A stretch of DNA of 64,000 bases, taken from Cryptomeria japonica (taxonomy: Eukaryota > Streptophyta > Pinopsida > Cupressales > Cupressaceae). The stretch lies in the NCBI RefSeq assembly GCF_030272615.1, contig NC_081412.1:549228488-549292487 (forward strand), in the 5' to 3' direction. Position numbers and translations under genes: made by a program. Positions 22,699 to 33,319 of this stretch are shown here, piece by piece. The notes beneath the pieces were generated by a model, which worked only from the letters and a program-made list of their open reading frames with translations, was not told where the DNA came from and searched no databases. How positions within the stretch are numbered: the stretch's first letter is position 1; every line of letters starts with the position of its first letter.

Positions 22699-23061
22699 TG
22701 TGAGAGTTGAGAAATACAACACCATAGGATCCCAAATGGTATCTGCAAGCTGAATAGACCTGTTACAAGGAGAAGCAAGGAAGCAAGAGAGAAAACCATA
22801 AACACAAGAAAATGCTCAATAATATGAGAGCTCTGTATTCACAAAAATGTGTAATGGAATAATGATGCAAAAGAAAGAATTCAACCTCTAATAGGTCAAA
22901 AAACCCTAAAAGGGAAAACCTAGGCTTGCACATAATAATTAATAAAATAATTAATTAGTATGCACCTAATGTTAGCTTAAGTGTAAAAGAGATAAAGGGG
23001 AACTTAATTAATTAAACAAATATCATTTAATTAATCAAGTAAAGACCCAATTACTCTAACA
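22699..23061 (-). repeat. 5' LTR of the outer copia element (363 bp)
   Basis: It begins TGTGAGAGTTGAG and ends ACTCTAACA, with intact TG...CA termini, and matches 9549-9912. It is followed by the TGTTC duplication at 23062-23066. Confidence 0.9.
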
Positions 23062-23170
23062 TGTTCCTTCTCATCGATAGCCCAACTCAAGGATCTAGCA
23101 TCCCCATCAACCATAGCTTTAAGTCTATTAATTCTCTTTTTAACCATCCACATTAGAAATATCTTCAAGC
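23062..23170 (-). pseudogene. Coiled-coil-like reading frame, N-terminal half
   Basis: The minus strand reads KKRINRLKAMVDGDARSLSW and runs in frame into 9548-9380 once the outer copia element is removed (see 8901-9548). It is short, charged and helical. I do not recognise a family. Confidence 0.35.
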
Positions 23171-23410
23171 CTATATATAGTTCTTTGTTGCATGTGTTGT
23201 CACTTCAAGAATTAATGAACCAATGGTAGTCAATTATAGATGTGGCTTTTAAATGTTATTCTTTGTTTTAATTGTTCCATTTTGGAATTTGTTTATTTTT
23301 CTTTAGTTCCTTCCTATTTTCCTTTATTGGCTATATTTATGACTTATTTGTTTTCCTTTAATAGAAAAGTAGATGGATCTTGCCCTTACTTGATTGTGAA
23401 AGGAAACTTG
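23171..23410. other. No recognisable feature
   Basis: This is an AT-rich stretch. A 61-codon plus-strand ORF (23240-23425) is hydrophobic by composition (Phe/Leu-rich) and not credible as a gene. Confidence 0.4.
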
Positions 23411-24063
23411 CAGCCATGCATATGACCCACATTACCCAATTAATATATCAATCAAATAAACACTTAGAATCCATATGCAAAGAATAGACAATATACCTAT
23501 CAAATTTGACACAAGATATACCTTGGGAAAACCCTCATTAAGGAAAAACCTAGCCTCCAAAAGAATCTATCACCATGTATTATCAGTAATCCAACCATTA
23601 CAAATAAAAACATGAAAACTTTCAAAACCCTAGCCATCAACAAGCACTCCATGTGAACAAGCATGTAACTACACATCTCACACCATGCTTCCAACCTCCA
23701 CAAATGTTAAAGTTGGCTTACCCAAATAACTACCCTTATGGTTTCTTTTATAGACACAAGCTTCCACAAAAGCACCAAGTGGTATTACATTAAAACCACG
23801 TGTTACAAAACCACGTACTAATACAATGGGCTATCTACCCCATTGACCCCACATCTAATATTTGTTACTTTATTAATTTACTTTCCCCAATATTAAATTA
23901 ATACAATATAACATATCTCAATATTACAATACAACTCATCAAGTGGTCCCAATAATATTCCAAGAGAATATCAATACTTTACATATCCATGTGCAACTCA
24001 CATAATAAATAAAATATCACAATTATAAACATTATTATGCAAGGTGTACTTATTTTCTCAACA
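23411..24063 (-). repeat. Probable LTR fragment of a minus-strand element
   Basis: It ends TTTTCTCAACA and is followed on the plus strand by TTCTCCCACTTATTG. On the minus strand this reads as a purine tract (AATAAGTGGGAGAA) before a TGTTGAG LTR start. It includes the block CCTTGGGAAAACCCTCATTA, typical of copia LTR R/U5 regions. No second copy is in the window, so the left boundary and type are uncertain. Confidence 0.45.
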
Positions 24064-24828
24064 TTCTCCCACTTATTGTATACATTACATAAGGGGCAAT
24101 AAGTAACCACAACATGAACAAGGGAACAATCCCTCTAGCCACATATACCATCAAGGAATCCAATTGCTCCATGTGATCCATCAAGATACTTGAAACAAGA
24201 AACAAAGTCTCCACCATCTCATACATGAATTCCCTCACCCTCCACCATGCCACTACCACTACACATAGGAGGCCATCCAAAGAAAAATCCACAAAATCTA
24301 TCATAATGAAATATAAGCCCTACCTCAACTGATATCCAAATGCAAAAACTCAATCCAAAGGTATCAAATGCATTGGTAGCTATCAAGAACCAATAACCAT
24401 AGTTGAAATAGGACCCACAACAAGTGCTAATGCATCCAACTATCCATACCTCCAAGGTATACATGTCAAGTGAATCACATATCATCAATATATACATCTT
24501 GTAACATGCAACCATAAGCTCCAAGTGCAATACCTATCACATACACGCCTGCAAACTCACATTGCATAGGTAATATTAAATATGAAATGAATCCAGTAAT
24601 AGAATCACATGGAAAGTATAACCATAACCATGTAGTATCAAGGAACATCTACAATAATATGTATAACATTAAAACACTCAATAACCTACAAGTATAACTC
24701 TCACCACAAGTCTCCAATGCTCTCTCATGTTCTCCACAACCAACAAAAGAAAGAGATAAAAGAACCTCCATGTCATCTCCCACATGACAACATGTGAAAA
24801 AAAAACTAGTGATCACATAGCTCCGAAC
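24064..24828 (-). other. Probable 3' internal end of the same element, no clear coding
   Basis: Minus-strand ORFs at 24050-24304 and 24219-24530 are Cys/Trp/Phe-rich and match no pol domain I know. The stretch is cut on the right by the gypsy LTR starting at 24829. Confidence 0.3.
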
Positions 24829-24884
24829 TGTAGACACCTAAATTTGTCCATACCCAACCACACTTGACCTTATCCCATTCTAGA

Positions 24885-25100
24885 CAATTAAATAAATATT
24901 TATTATTCAATTAATTAATCCTTTATATTAACCCACCACCTTTAATTAAATAAATTTATATTTATTTATTTTATCCTTCACCTTTAATTAAATAAATTTA
25001 CATTTATTTATTTTAGCCTTCACCTTTAATTAAATAAATTTATATTTATTTAATTAAGTTTAACCTTCAACATTAATTAAATAAATTTATATATATTGAA
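24885..25100. repeat. Array of AT-rich imperfect palindromes
   Basis: Units of about 50 bp, each built from AATTAAATAAATTTA followed by TATTTATTTA(ATT), repeat four times between CCTT(C/A)ACCTTT spacers. Each unit can fold back on itself. Similar units occur at 7620-7800. Confidence 0.75.
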
Positions 25101-25660
25101 ATTATGTCTAACCTTGTCCTACAAATCCTCTCACTAAATCAATTAGTTAATACCTACTAAATTAATTGATTTAAGCTAATTAACCCTATTACCATTTTAC
25201 CTATTATTAAATTCCTTCACTCATTTTCTCTCCTTATGTCACATGCTCCTAACTTCCCCACTTGTACTCTAACCTTCATTAACTCACCTATTCAATCCCC
25301 TTAATCATTTTCACAATTTCAATCTTCAAGATTAGGAATGAGTCAACAACATGCCATAAATGGTTCTCCCATCTCACCTCCCAACCTTAAATGCTGCCTA
25401 GTTTTGTCTATCCAAGGAATTTTGAATTCCTTGAATTTCCCCATGCTCCCTCTTCCCAATGAATTTTGAATTCCTTTTATTTTTTATTCTTCCAACACTC
25501 CCTATTTCCAAGGAATTTTTAATTCCCTTTTTCCTTCCCAAGGAATTTTTAATTCCTTTTTCCGCTTGCCAATGTCCTTTATCCCTCTTCCCCATGTTCT
25601 TGAGGAGTGTGGAGTCAAAGAATGTCTTTATGGCTAAATCTCTTAGATATCCCACTTGTC

Positions 25661-25665
25661 CTCTT
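25661..25665. other. Possible target-site duplication of the plus-strand copia element
   Basis: CTCTT before the left LTR compares with CTCTC after the right LTR (32347-32351), four of five bases. One substitution since insertion would explain it. Confidence 0.5.
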
Positions 25666-26921
25666 TGTTGGAATAATGCCTCAAATTCACTTGGCAAGTG
25701 TTCAGGTTGGTCGGTGTAACCTACCCTGATATAATAGCAGAGTACCTACTTGGTTGTTGAACTCTTTCTGGTTGGTGTGACTCGGGCCGATGTCCTCTTC
25801 CTTTTCAAGTATTGGAGATGCAATTTTTATTGTTATGCTGAAACCTGATGAGGTCTCCTTCGGCGATCAGGTTGATATTGGCGATCGGGTTGACAAGATG
25901 GAAGCTATGCTTAGGTCCGATGAGTCCGCTCTCTTTTGTCTTGGAGTGCATCGCTCATCGGGGAAACTTGTCAAGGCATTTTTTGATAGCCAATGAAGCC
26001 GCTTTAGGTCATTGGGGTAACGATGGATATCGACAGAGCTGAATTATTGTTATACCGATGATCAATGAGATCACCTTCGGTGATTGGGGATTGATCAGAT
26101 ATCGGAGGGACTTGTGGAAAGCTATGTTGATCATCCGATGGATCCTCCTTGATCGACTTCTGTGATATCGGGGATCGAGGAAACTATGGAAGCGGATTAG
26201 CGATAGCCCAATGGAATCATCTTAGGGTCATTGGGAGATCGGGTCTACCTGTTGAAGGCTATCCCGATGAGCCGATCGAGCCAACCTATTTGGAGTCGCA
26301 TTAGTGGAGTCATCTACTGGTTCATCGGGAGATCAGAGCCACACATTTGTGGTCTTTTCGATGGTCGATGGAGTAGAGATCGACTATGGGTGGGCACTCG
26401 AACCGAAGTTCAAAAGAAGAAATGCTTGGACACTGAATATGGTCTTGTCGATATATATGAATACGAACCGACCCGACTTCCTGATGCATGTGGAATATTG
26501 TGTTTCCCATTAATGTAGACCGACGCAAATGCTTAGACTTCCAACCATTGGTGTTGTTGATCAGATCAACTATCGACATTTTGGTATATGAAGCCATTGG
26601 ATAACTATTATGTTGTAATTGATTCCATGAGCCGATTGTAGTGTCCAGTTTGTGAGAAACTAAGAACGAATACCTATAGTTGCAGACTCAAAATTTGTTG
26701 TAAATTCATTTACTCAAAATAAAGTGTTCAACTGTTGGTGGTGGGTTTTTTTTCCGAAAGGGTTTTCCCACATATTCTTGGTATTTTGTCTCTGTGTTGA
26801 TTCTATTTGTTTTTGTCTATGTTATTCTTAATGTTCTATAAAAATTTTAAACTGCATTCTTGTATGATCTTCCCTACTAATTGACATTAGGAAGGCGTTT
26901 CCGCACCGTGCTTTCCTTACA
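25666..26921 (+). repeat. 5' LTR of the plus-strand copia element
   Basis: It begins TGTTGGAATAATGCCTCAAA and ends GTGCTTTCCTTACA, and matches 31090-32346 along its length. It is unusually rich in CGAT/GATCGG-type motifs (for example GCGATCGGGTTGAC). ORFs at 25790-26597 are LTR translations and recur in the other copy. Confidence 0.92.
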
Positions 26922-26923
26922 AG

Positions 26924-26935
26924 TGGTATCAAAGC
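26924..26935 (+). other. Primer binding site of the plus-strand copia element
   Basis: TGGTATCAAAGC lies two nucleotides after the LTR end. It differs by one base (A for G) from the complement of initiator tRNA-Met. Confidence 0.88.
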
Positions 26936-27040
26936 TTGGTCTGTTTTGTTATCCTTATTGGGTAGGGTTTGGTTTTTTGTGTCAGTTTTGTTTCAGTGGG
27001 AGTCTTGCAGAGTGTCTACTTGTTTATTTTACAGGTTAAG

Positions 27041-27860
27041 ATGGCGAGCACCTTAGGGCATATAAACATGGAGAAATTTAATGGTTTCAGTTTTGAACTA
27101 TGGAAACTCAAGATGGAAGACTTGTTGGTCGACCGAGACCTTTGGATTGTGGTGTCTGGGAAGAAACCTACAGGCATGAATCAAGAGGAATGGGAATTAG
27201 CCGACTGGAAGGCAAGGGGTCTGATCAAGCTATGTCTTGCTGATTCTATTTTGTTAAACATCCATGAGGAGAAAACTGCACATCTTCTCTAGAAGAAGTT
27301 GGGAGATATTTATCAAGGCAAGTCCTTGGTGAATAAACTTTTCATGAGGAAGAAGTTGTACTCTCTGAAGATGGATGCAGGAACACCATTGGCAAACCAC
27401 TTGAATGCATTCAACATGGTTCTTCAATAGTTAACTTTTGTTGGTGTGACCATTCTGGAAGAAGAACATTGCATTTTGTTGTTGTGTTCATTTCCTAACT
27501 CTTGGGATCACTTAGTGATGGCTATTGGTAGTACTACAACCCAATTCAAGATGGATATTGTGCTTAATACTCTTTTATCAGAAGAAATGAGAAAGAAGTC
27601 TTCTGAGGTGAAAAAAGATGAACTCTCTATTCAAGGTAGACATAAGGACAAAGACAAAAAGAAAGGAAAGAAGTCCAAGTCCAAGTCTCAATAAATATCA
27701 AAATCTCCAAGCAAGAAGTCAAAGGTGAAGTGTTGGAACTGTGGGCAGAAAGGGCATATCCGAAAGGATTGCAAGGAGGAGAAGAAGAAGAAGAAATATT
27801 CTAACACTAAATCTTCTCAGAGTGATGCAGATGCATTTGTAGCAGCCCAGTGCCTACCTT
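27041..27860 (+). pseudogene. Copia gag with intact zinc knuckle
   Basis: The ATG at 27041 opens MASTLGHINMEKFNGFSFEL, a typical copia gag N-terminus (the FxGxxFxxWK block). A UBN2-like core follows. A Lys-rich stretch (27600-27700) leads to a perfect CCHC knuckle C-W-N-C-G-Q-K-G-H-I-R-K-D-C at 27731-27772, used to bind element RNA. In-frame stops are at about 27290, 27428-27430 (CAA TAG) and 27692. Most look like single transitions. Confidence 0.88.
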
Positions 27861-29330
27861 AGATGACACCTGATTAGTAGACTCTGGCACATCTTTTCAT
27901 ATGACCTCCCACAAGGAGTGGTTCTCAAAGTATGAACCATATGCCGGTGGAAAGGTATACTTGGCTAGTGATTCTATGTTGGAGATTGTAGGGAGAGGTG
28001 GAATAAAAATTCAATTCCCAAATGGTAGAGTGAAGGGGATCAATGGAGTTCTTCATATACCAGGTCTGGTAAGAAACCTTCTCTCTGTAAGTAAACTTAA
28101 TGATACTGGAGTATAAGTTACATTTTTATCTGGTGGTTGCAAGATGACTAGGGGTTTCATTGTATTGGCAAAGGGTGATCGCATTGGTACACTATATAAG
28201 TTAAATGTTGAACCTATATGTTGTAAGTAACCTCTGAAAAGTTTGTTAAGACAACTGTAATGATGCATAATGCTAATTCATTGGAAGCTAAACTTCTTGC
28301 TGAGAAAATAATGCTCTAGCATAATTGTTTAGGCCACATAGGTGAAAAAGGTTTAAAAGATTTGAAGAATAAGAATCTGGTTGAAGGTATGGATGATTGT
28401 AATTTTGAGTTTGATTTCTGCGAACACTACATATATGGAAAACAAAACCATGTTCAGTTTTATTCCAGTTCTCATAAATCTTCTGACATTCTAGATTATG
28501 TTCACTCTGATGTGTTTGGTCTAGTGGATGTTCCTTCTCTGTCTAAGTCTAAGTATTATGTATCTTTTGTAGATGATTATTCAAGAAGGGCATTTGGGTA
28601 CTTTCTTAAAAGTAAATCAGAAGTGTTCAGTCGGTTTAAGGAGTTTAAGAACCTTGTTGAAAATTAGACTGGGAGAAGGATTAAATGTTTAAGAATAGAC
28701 AATGGTGGTGAATAATGTAGTGCATATTTTGACAAGTACTGTGTTGATCATGGAATTAAGAGACATAAGACCATATCTTACACTCCACAATAAAATGGAG
28801 TTGTTGAAAGGTTGAATCGGTCTCTAATGGAGAAAGCAAGAAGCATGTTGAGCGGATCTAGGCTAGAACAAAATTTTTGGGCTAAAGCAATTGCTACAAC
28901 ATGTTACCTATTGAATTGCTCTCCCACTTTAACATTGGTTGACAAAACACCTATGAAAGCATGGTGTGGTAAGAAACCTTCTTTAAGACACCTTCATGTT
29001 TTTGGTGTAGAGGCATATGCTCATGTACCTGATATTAATAGATCTAAGTTGGATAACAAAGTTGAAATGTATCTTCATTGACTATGGAGTTGGTGTGAAA
29101 GGATACAACCTTTGGAATCCAGTGATTGGTAAGGTTATGTACAGCAGAAGTGTGATTTTTCATGAGTTGAAACCTATGTGACTAGATCACAACATAGGAA
29201 AGAAAGGAGAAGTTGAGGTTGAAATTCCTCCAGCTAAGGAATAATCTCCAGAGATACCTGAAGATGAGGAAAGTTCAAGTAGTTTGAGTAGTTCTGAAGA
29301 AGAACATGATGATGAGCCTCCTTTTCAACC
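27861..29330 (+). pseudogene. Copia protease and integrase, interrupted
   Basis: The protease motif LVDSGTSFHMTSH starts near 27875, directly after a TGA that replaces a Trp codon. The flap-side block ILHIPGLVRNLLSVSKL-like is at 28050-28100. Integrase follows: the HHCC part near 28320-28450, the first catalytic Asp in YVHSDVFG (about 28500), the second in LRIDNGGE (about 28695) and the Glu in VVERLNRS (about 28805). The GKK box and a Ser/Glu-rich linker end near 29330. Two stops (28665, 28791) fall at Gln positions. Confidence 0.85.
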
Positions 29331-29418
29331 TCAAGAAGCCTCAACACCAGAGTTGAGAAGATCTACCTGAGAGAGGTGGCAACCTGATAGGTATACACCT
29401 AATAAGTATTGTAACTCT

Positions 29419-31007
29419 ATGTTGAATGTTAATTGTGCTTATGCTTTACTTGCAGATACTGATGAGCCTAGGACTATCAAAGATGCTATTAAGATGTCTG
29501 ATTCAGATTCCTGGTTGGAAGCCATGAATGATGAAATGTCATCATTGGATAAAAATGGAACTTGGGATTTGATGTCATTGCCTAAAGGCAGAAAGCCTGT
29601 AGGCTACAAGTGGGTATTCAAAAAGAAGTATGGTCTAGATGGAAGCATTGACAAGTACAAAGCAAGATTGGTTGCAAAGGGGTATTCTCAAAAGGAAGGT
29701 ATTGACTATCAAGAGATCTTTTCTCCTATGGCTAAGCTGACATCTATCAGATTTCTCTTGTCACTTGCAACAACATATGATTGGGAGATTGAGCAAATGG
29801 ATGTGAAGATAGCATTTCTTCATGGTGATCTTGAAGAAGAGATTTATATGTCTCAGCCTAAGCACTTTGTGGAAAAGGGTAAAGAACACTTGGTATGCAG
29901 ACTCAAGAAGTCTCTCTATGGTTTGAAATAGTCTCCTAGAATGTGGTATCAATAGTATGATACATTTGTTTTGTCCTTGGGATTTGTGAGATCAAAATTT
30001 GATCATTGTGTTTCCTATAAAACTGAAGGTGATAGGATTCTTATCATACCTTTGTATGTAGACGACATGGTGCTCATAAGAAATACAAAAGGTATGATCT
30101 TAGATTTAAAATCTCAGTTATCTATGAAATTTGAAATGGACTTAGGAGCAACAAAGTACATTCTAGGAATGGAGATCAAAAGGGATAGATCTAAGAGGAA
30201 AATTTGGCTAAGCCAGAGAAAGTATATAACCAATGTTCTTGACAGGTTTCATATGTCTAACTATAAATCACAGGTTGTTCCCATCTTGCAGGGAACTAAG
30301 TTGTATGTGCTTGACAGTCTGAAATCTCATGAAGAGATTGCTAACATGAAGAACATCCCTTATGCAAGTGCTATTGGAGTTTGATGTATGCTATGGTCTG
30401 TATAAGACTAGACATTGCCCAACCAATGGGAGTACTTAGCAGGTTTATGTTGAATCCAGGAAGGCCACATTGGTATGCTGTAAAGAGGGTGTTTAGATAT
30501 CTGAAGGGAACTTCAAATTTTTCTTTGTGCTATCATGGTCATTCTGATGATTCAAAGAAAATTCTTAGTGTATGTGGTTTTGTGGATTCTGATTGGGTAG
30601 GAGACATAGACAGTAGAAGATCCACCAGTGGATATGTTTTTGTCATGAATAGTGGAGCAATTAGTTGGATGAGAAAGCGGCAACCTGTGGTCATGTTGTC
30701 CACTACAGAGGCAGAGTACATGGCAGCTACACATGCATGCAAAGAAGTTGTTTGGATTAGATGATTGAGTTCAGATGTTGGTTTTGGTATAGGGCAAGTT
30801 GAAATTTAGTGTGACAGTCAGAGTGCTATATGTCTAGTAAAGAATCCTACTTTCCATGCCAGAAAAAAGCATATTGATGTTCAGTATCAATTTTCTCGTG
30901 ACATGGTGGAAGATGGAAAAGTTTATCTTAACAAGGTAGACACTCTGGAAAATGTTGCAGATGCCTTGATGAAGCCTGTGAGCACTCACAAGTTCAAGTG
31001 GTGTTAA
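29419..31007 (+). pseudogene. Copia reverse transcriptase and RNase H, interrupted
   Basis: RT begins with WLEAMNDEMSSLDKNGTWDL and includes [37 protein letters not shown] and the catalytic YVDD at 30055-30066. A frameshift at about 30380 moves into the RNase H frame, which has FVDSDWVGDIDSRRSTSGY and LSTTEAEYMAATHACKE. Stops lie at 29929, 29953 and 30762. The frame ends at a TAA at 31005. All active-site acids that I can place are still present. Confidence 0.88.
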
Positions 31008-31077
31008 AATTATATGGTTCTTCTTACCCATAAATCTCAATGACAAACTGGAAATGTTGGCTAAATGAATTCCTTGT

Positions 31078-31089
31078 CAAGTGGGAGTT
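31078..31089 (+). other. Polypurine tract of the plus-strand copia element
   Basis: AAGTGGGAGTT ends immediately before the 3' LTR start TGTTGG. Confidence 0.75.
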
Positions 31090-32346
31090 TGTTGGAATAA
31101 TGCCTCAAATTCACTTAGAAAGTGATTAGGTTGGTCGATGTAACCTACCCTGATAGAAAAGAAGAGTACCTACTTGGTTGTTGAACTCTTTCTAGTTGGT
31201 GTGACTCAGGTCGATGTCCTCTTCCTTGTCGGGTATTAGAGATGCCATTTTTGTTGTTATGCCAGAACCCAATGAGGTCGCCTTCGGTGATCGGGTTGAT
31301 ATCGACGATCAGGTTGACAAGATGGAAGCTACGTCTAGGTCTGATGAGTCTGCTATCTTCTGTCTTGGAGTGCATCACTCATCGGGGAAACTTGCCAGGG
31401 CATGTTCTGATAGCCGATGAAGCCACTTTAGGTCATTGGGGTAACAACGGATATTGGGAGAGCCAAATTATTGTTATACTAATGATCAATGAGATTGCCT
31501 TCTGTGATTGGGGATTGATCAGATATCAGAGGGACTTGTGGAAAGCTATGTTGATCATCCGATGGATCCTCCTTGATCGACTTCTATGATATCAGGGTTC
31601 AGGGAAACTATGGAAGTGGATTAGCAATATCCTGATGGAATCATCTTAGGGTCATCAAGAGATTGGGTTTACCTATTGAAGGCTATCCCGATGAGTCGTT
31701 GGAGCCAACCTATTTGGAGCTACATTAGTGGAGTCATCTATAGGTTCATTGGGAGATCAGAGCAATGCATTTGTGGTCTTTCCGATGGCTGATGGAGTAG
31801 AGACCGACTATGGGTGTGTGCTTGAACTGAAGTCCAAAAGGTGAACACTTGGACACTAAAGATGGTCTTGTCAGTATATATGAATACAAACCGACCTGAC
31901 TTCCTAGTGCATGTGGGATATTGTGTTTCCCATGAATCCAAACCAACGCAGATAGTTAGACTTCCAACCATTGGTGTTTTTGCTTAGATGAACTATCGAC
32001 AATTTGGTATATGAAGCCATTGGATAACTATTGTGTTGTAACTAATTTTGTGAGCCAATTGTAGTGTCCAATTCGTGAGAATCTAAGAATGAATACCTGT
32101 AGTTGTAGACCGAAACTTTGTTGTAAATTCATTTACTGAAAAATAAAGTGTTCAACTGTTGGTGGTGGGTTTTTTTCCTGAAAGGTTTTTCCCAAATAAT
32201 TCTTGGTGTTCTATCTCTGTGTTGATTCTATTTATTTTTGTCTATGTTATTCTTAATGTTCTATAAAAGTTTTAAACTGAATTCTTGTATGGTCTTCCTT
32301 GCTAACTAGCATTAGCAAGGTGTTTCCGCACTGTGATTTCCTTACA
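31090..32346 (+). repeat. 3' LTR of the plus-strand copia element
   Basis: It matches 25666-26921 from TGTTGGAATAATG to TTTCCTTACA. Many differences between the two are C/T or G/A (for example GATCGGG versus GATCAGG), as expected from decay of methylated cytosines. Confidence 0.92.
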
Positions 32347-32652
32347 CTCTCCTCTCACATTCAATCTTGGCCCTTCATGATCTTTTGATATCCATCATCC
32401 ATTTAAAATTTGAAAATCTATAAATAGAGGCCACTTCTCTCATTTTAATCATCTCTTCATATGTTATCCTAATAATGTCCATTTCATCACTCAATCATCC
32501 TTATCATGCCGACATATTGTTGGATCAATGAGAAACCACCTCCAACCAACTGTCATATTATCAAACTACTTATCATTTTGAGGTTTGCATGTGTTTGTTT
32601 GAATAGGCTAAGTTTATATGCATATTTCATTTGTTACATTTGCATGCATTCA
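32347..32652 (+). repeat. Gypsy-type 5' LTR, right part
   Basis: This continues the LTR left at 25665 and ends TTTGCATGCATTCA. A TATAAATA box at 32419-32426 (CTATAAATAGAGG) lies about 230 bp before the LTR end and is the likely promoter of the element. The promoter is now separated from the LTR's upstream half by the 6.7-kb copia insertion. Confidence 0.65.
32419..32426 (+). promoter_or_regulatory. TATA box of the gypsy-type LTR
   Basis: TATAAATA followed by GAGG sits in the U3/R region of the LTR. Spacing to the LTR end (about 226 bp) is reasonable for an R-U5 segment. Confidence 0.5.
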
Positions 32653-32655
32653 TTT

Positions 32656-32673
32656 TGGTGAACCCGACGTGAA
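32656..32673 (+). other. Primer-binding-site-like sequence of the second gypsy-type element
   Basis: TGGTGAACCCGACGTGAA begins three nucleotides (TTT) after the LTR. It is the same site and spacing as at 6497-6514 on the other strand, with two base differences. Confidence 0.65.
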
Positions 32674-32699
32674 TCAATACTACTAACCTGTGTGCTTTT

Positions 32700-33315
32700 G
32701 ATGAATAGGCCTTCTCTATTAATTAAAAATGTTAAAGTACATATTCACAAAAAACGGTCGGGGGATACAAGATCACCCTGTGAGAATCACACGGCCAAAA
32801 GCCAGAGTAAAAAAGTAAAGCTATTCATCAAAAAAATTCCTCAAGTAGCCAAAGCAGAGGCAGCCAAGGGAGGAGGATCTGGATCATATTTCTTGTCCCA
32901 TACATCAGTAGGGTCAAGATTTGAGTCCGGCACAGACCACCCATCTTTAGGATCTTTGTCAACTTCTCCTTCCTCCCGCCTGGGAGGCGAAATCGCCAGA
33001 GCCAAGCGGGGAAACTTGGAGGTGGTGGCAGAAGGCCAACTAGAGCCATCACCAGCGGGAGGAGCCAAAGTCACAAGAGAAGCAGAAGGCCAGCCCAAGA
33101 CAAAGCCATGATGTGGAGGAGAATTTTGAGTGGTGCCTCCACGCATCGTCTCTCCTGCTAGAGGAGCGGTGAGGATCCTGGGACTGCGGGGTCTAAGAGC
33201 GGCAGGTAGAGGAGTTGTGGCCATGGCAGTGGCCACAAGGGGGAGTGTAGTCGAAAGAGACAGAATCCGATGGCACTCTGGAAACCGCACAAGGGACATT
33301 GCCCTAGTGCTAGAG
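32700..33315. other. GC-richer stretch with long frames on both strands, unassigned
   Basis: A plus frame (32692-33111) and a minus frame (32841-33299, a Pro/Arg/Ser-rich product with MATTPLPAALRPRSP) overlap. The minus frame has the more protein-like composition and abuts the LINE fragment in the same orientation. It does not follow LINE order, because ORF1 should precede RT. It could be the start of a second LINE or part of the gypsy leader. I cannot decide. Confidence 0.3.
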
Positions 33316-33319
33316 GAGA

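Larger units (their letters stand above)
9549..23061 (-). mobile_element. Outer Ty1/copia element, split by a nested copia element
   Basis: Direct repeats of 364 and 363 bp (9549-9912 and 22699-23061) with matching TSDs TGTTC define the element. Coding order on the minus strand is gag (from 21429), zinc knuckle, protease, integrase, RT and RNase H (ending 10091), which is the copia order. A tRNA-iMet-type primer site abuts the right LTR and a polypurine tract abuts the left LTR. The integrase gene is interrupted by the younger element 12509-19815 together with its ACTTG duplication. Without that insertion the element is about 6.2 kb. The two LTRs show roughly 20 differences by eye, so it is not recent. 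Numerous stops and a lost protease aspartate make it inactive. Confidence 0.9.
24829..25665 (+). repeat. Gypsy-type 5' LTR, left part (837 bp)
   Basis: It starts TGTAGACACC and contains four alternating units of the type TTAATTAAATAAATTTA plus ATTTATTTA at 24890-25100. CCTT-rich spacers separate them. Three AAGGAATTTTGAATTCC-like palindromic blocks lie at about 25415-25560. The LTR stops at the copia insertion and resumes at 32347. Confidence 0.65.
25666..32346 (+). mobile_element. Ty1/copia element, plus strand, inserted in a gypsy LTR
   Basis: LTRs of 1256 and 1257 bp (25666-26921, 31090-32346) enclose a 4.2-kb internal region with gag, protease, integrase, RT and RNase H in copia order. 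A primer site TGGTATCAAAGC (26924-26935) and a purine tract AAGTGGGAGTT before 31090 complete the structure. Its flanks (24829-25665 and 32347-32652) join to form one LTR of about 1.1 kb. That supports insertion into an existing LTR. Stops and frame changes are numerous. Confidence 0.92.

Noticed and set aside
25790-26597. Several 60-95 codon ORFs on both strands
   Set aside because: They lie inside the copia LTR and recur in the other LTR at 31145-31971.
32841-33299. Minus-strand ORF as ORF1 of the adjacent LINE
   Set aside because: It lies downstream of the LINE's RT end, the wrong order for ORF1 of the same element.
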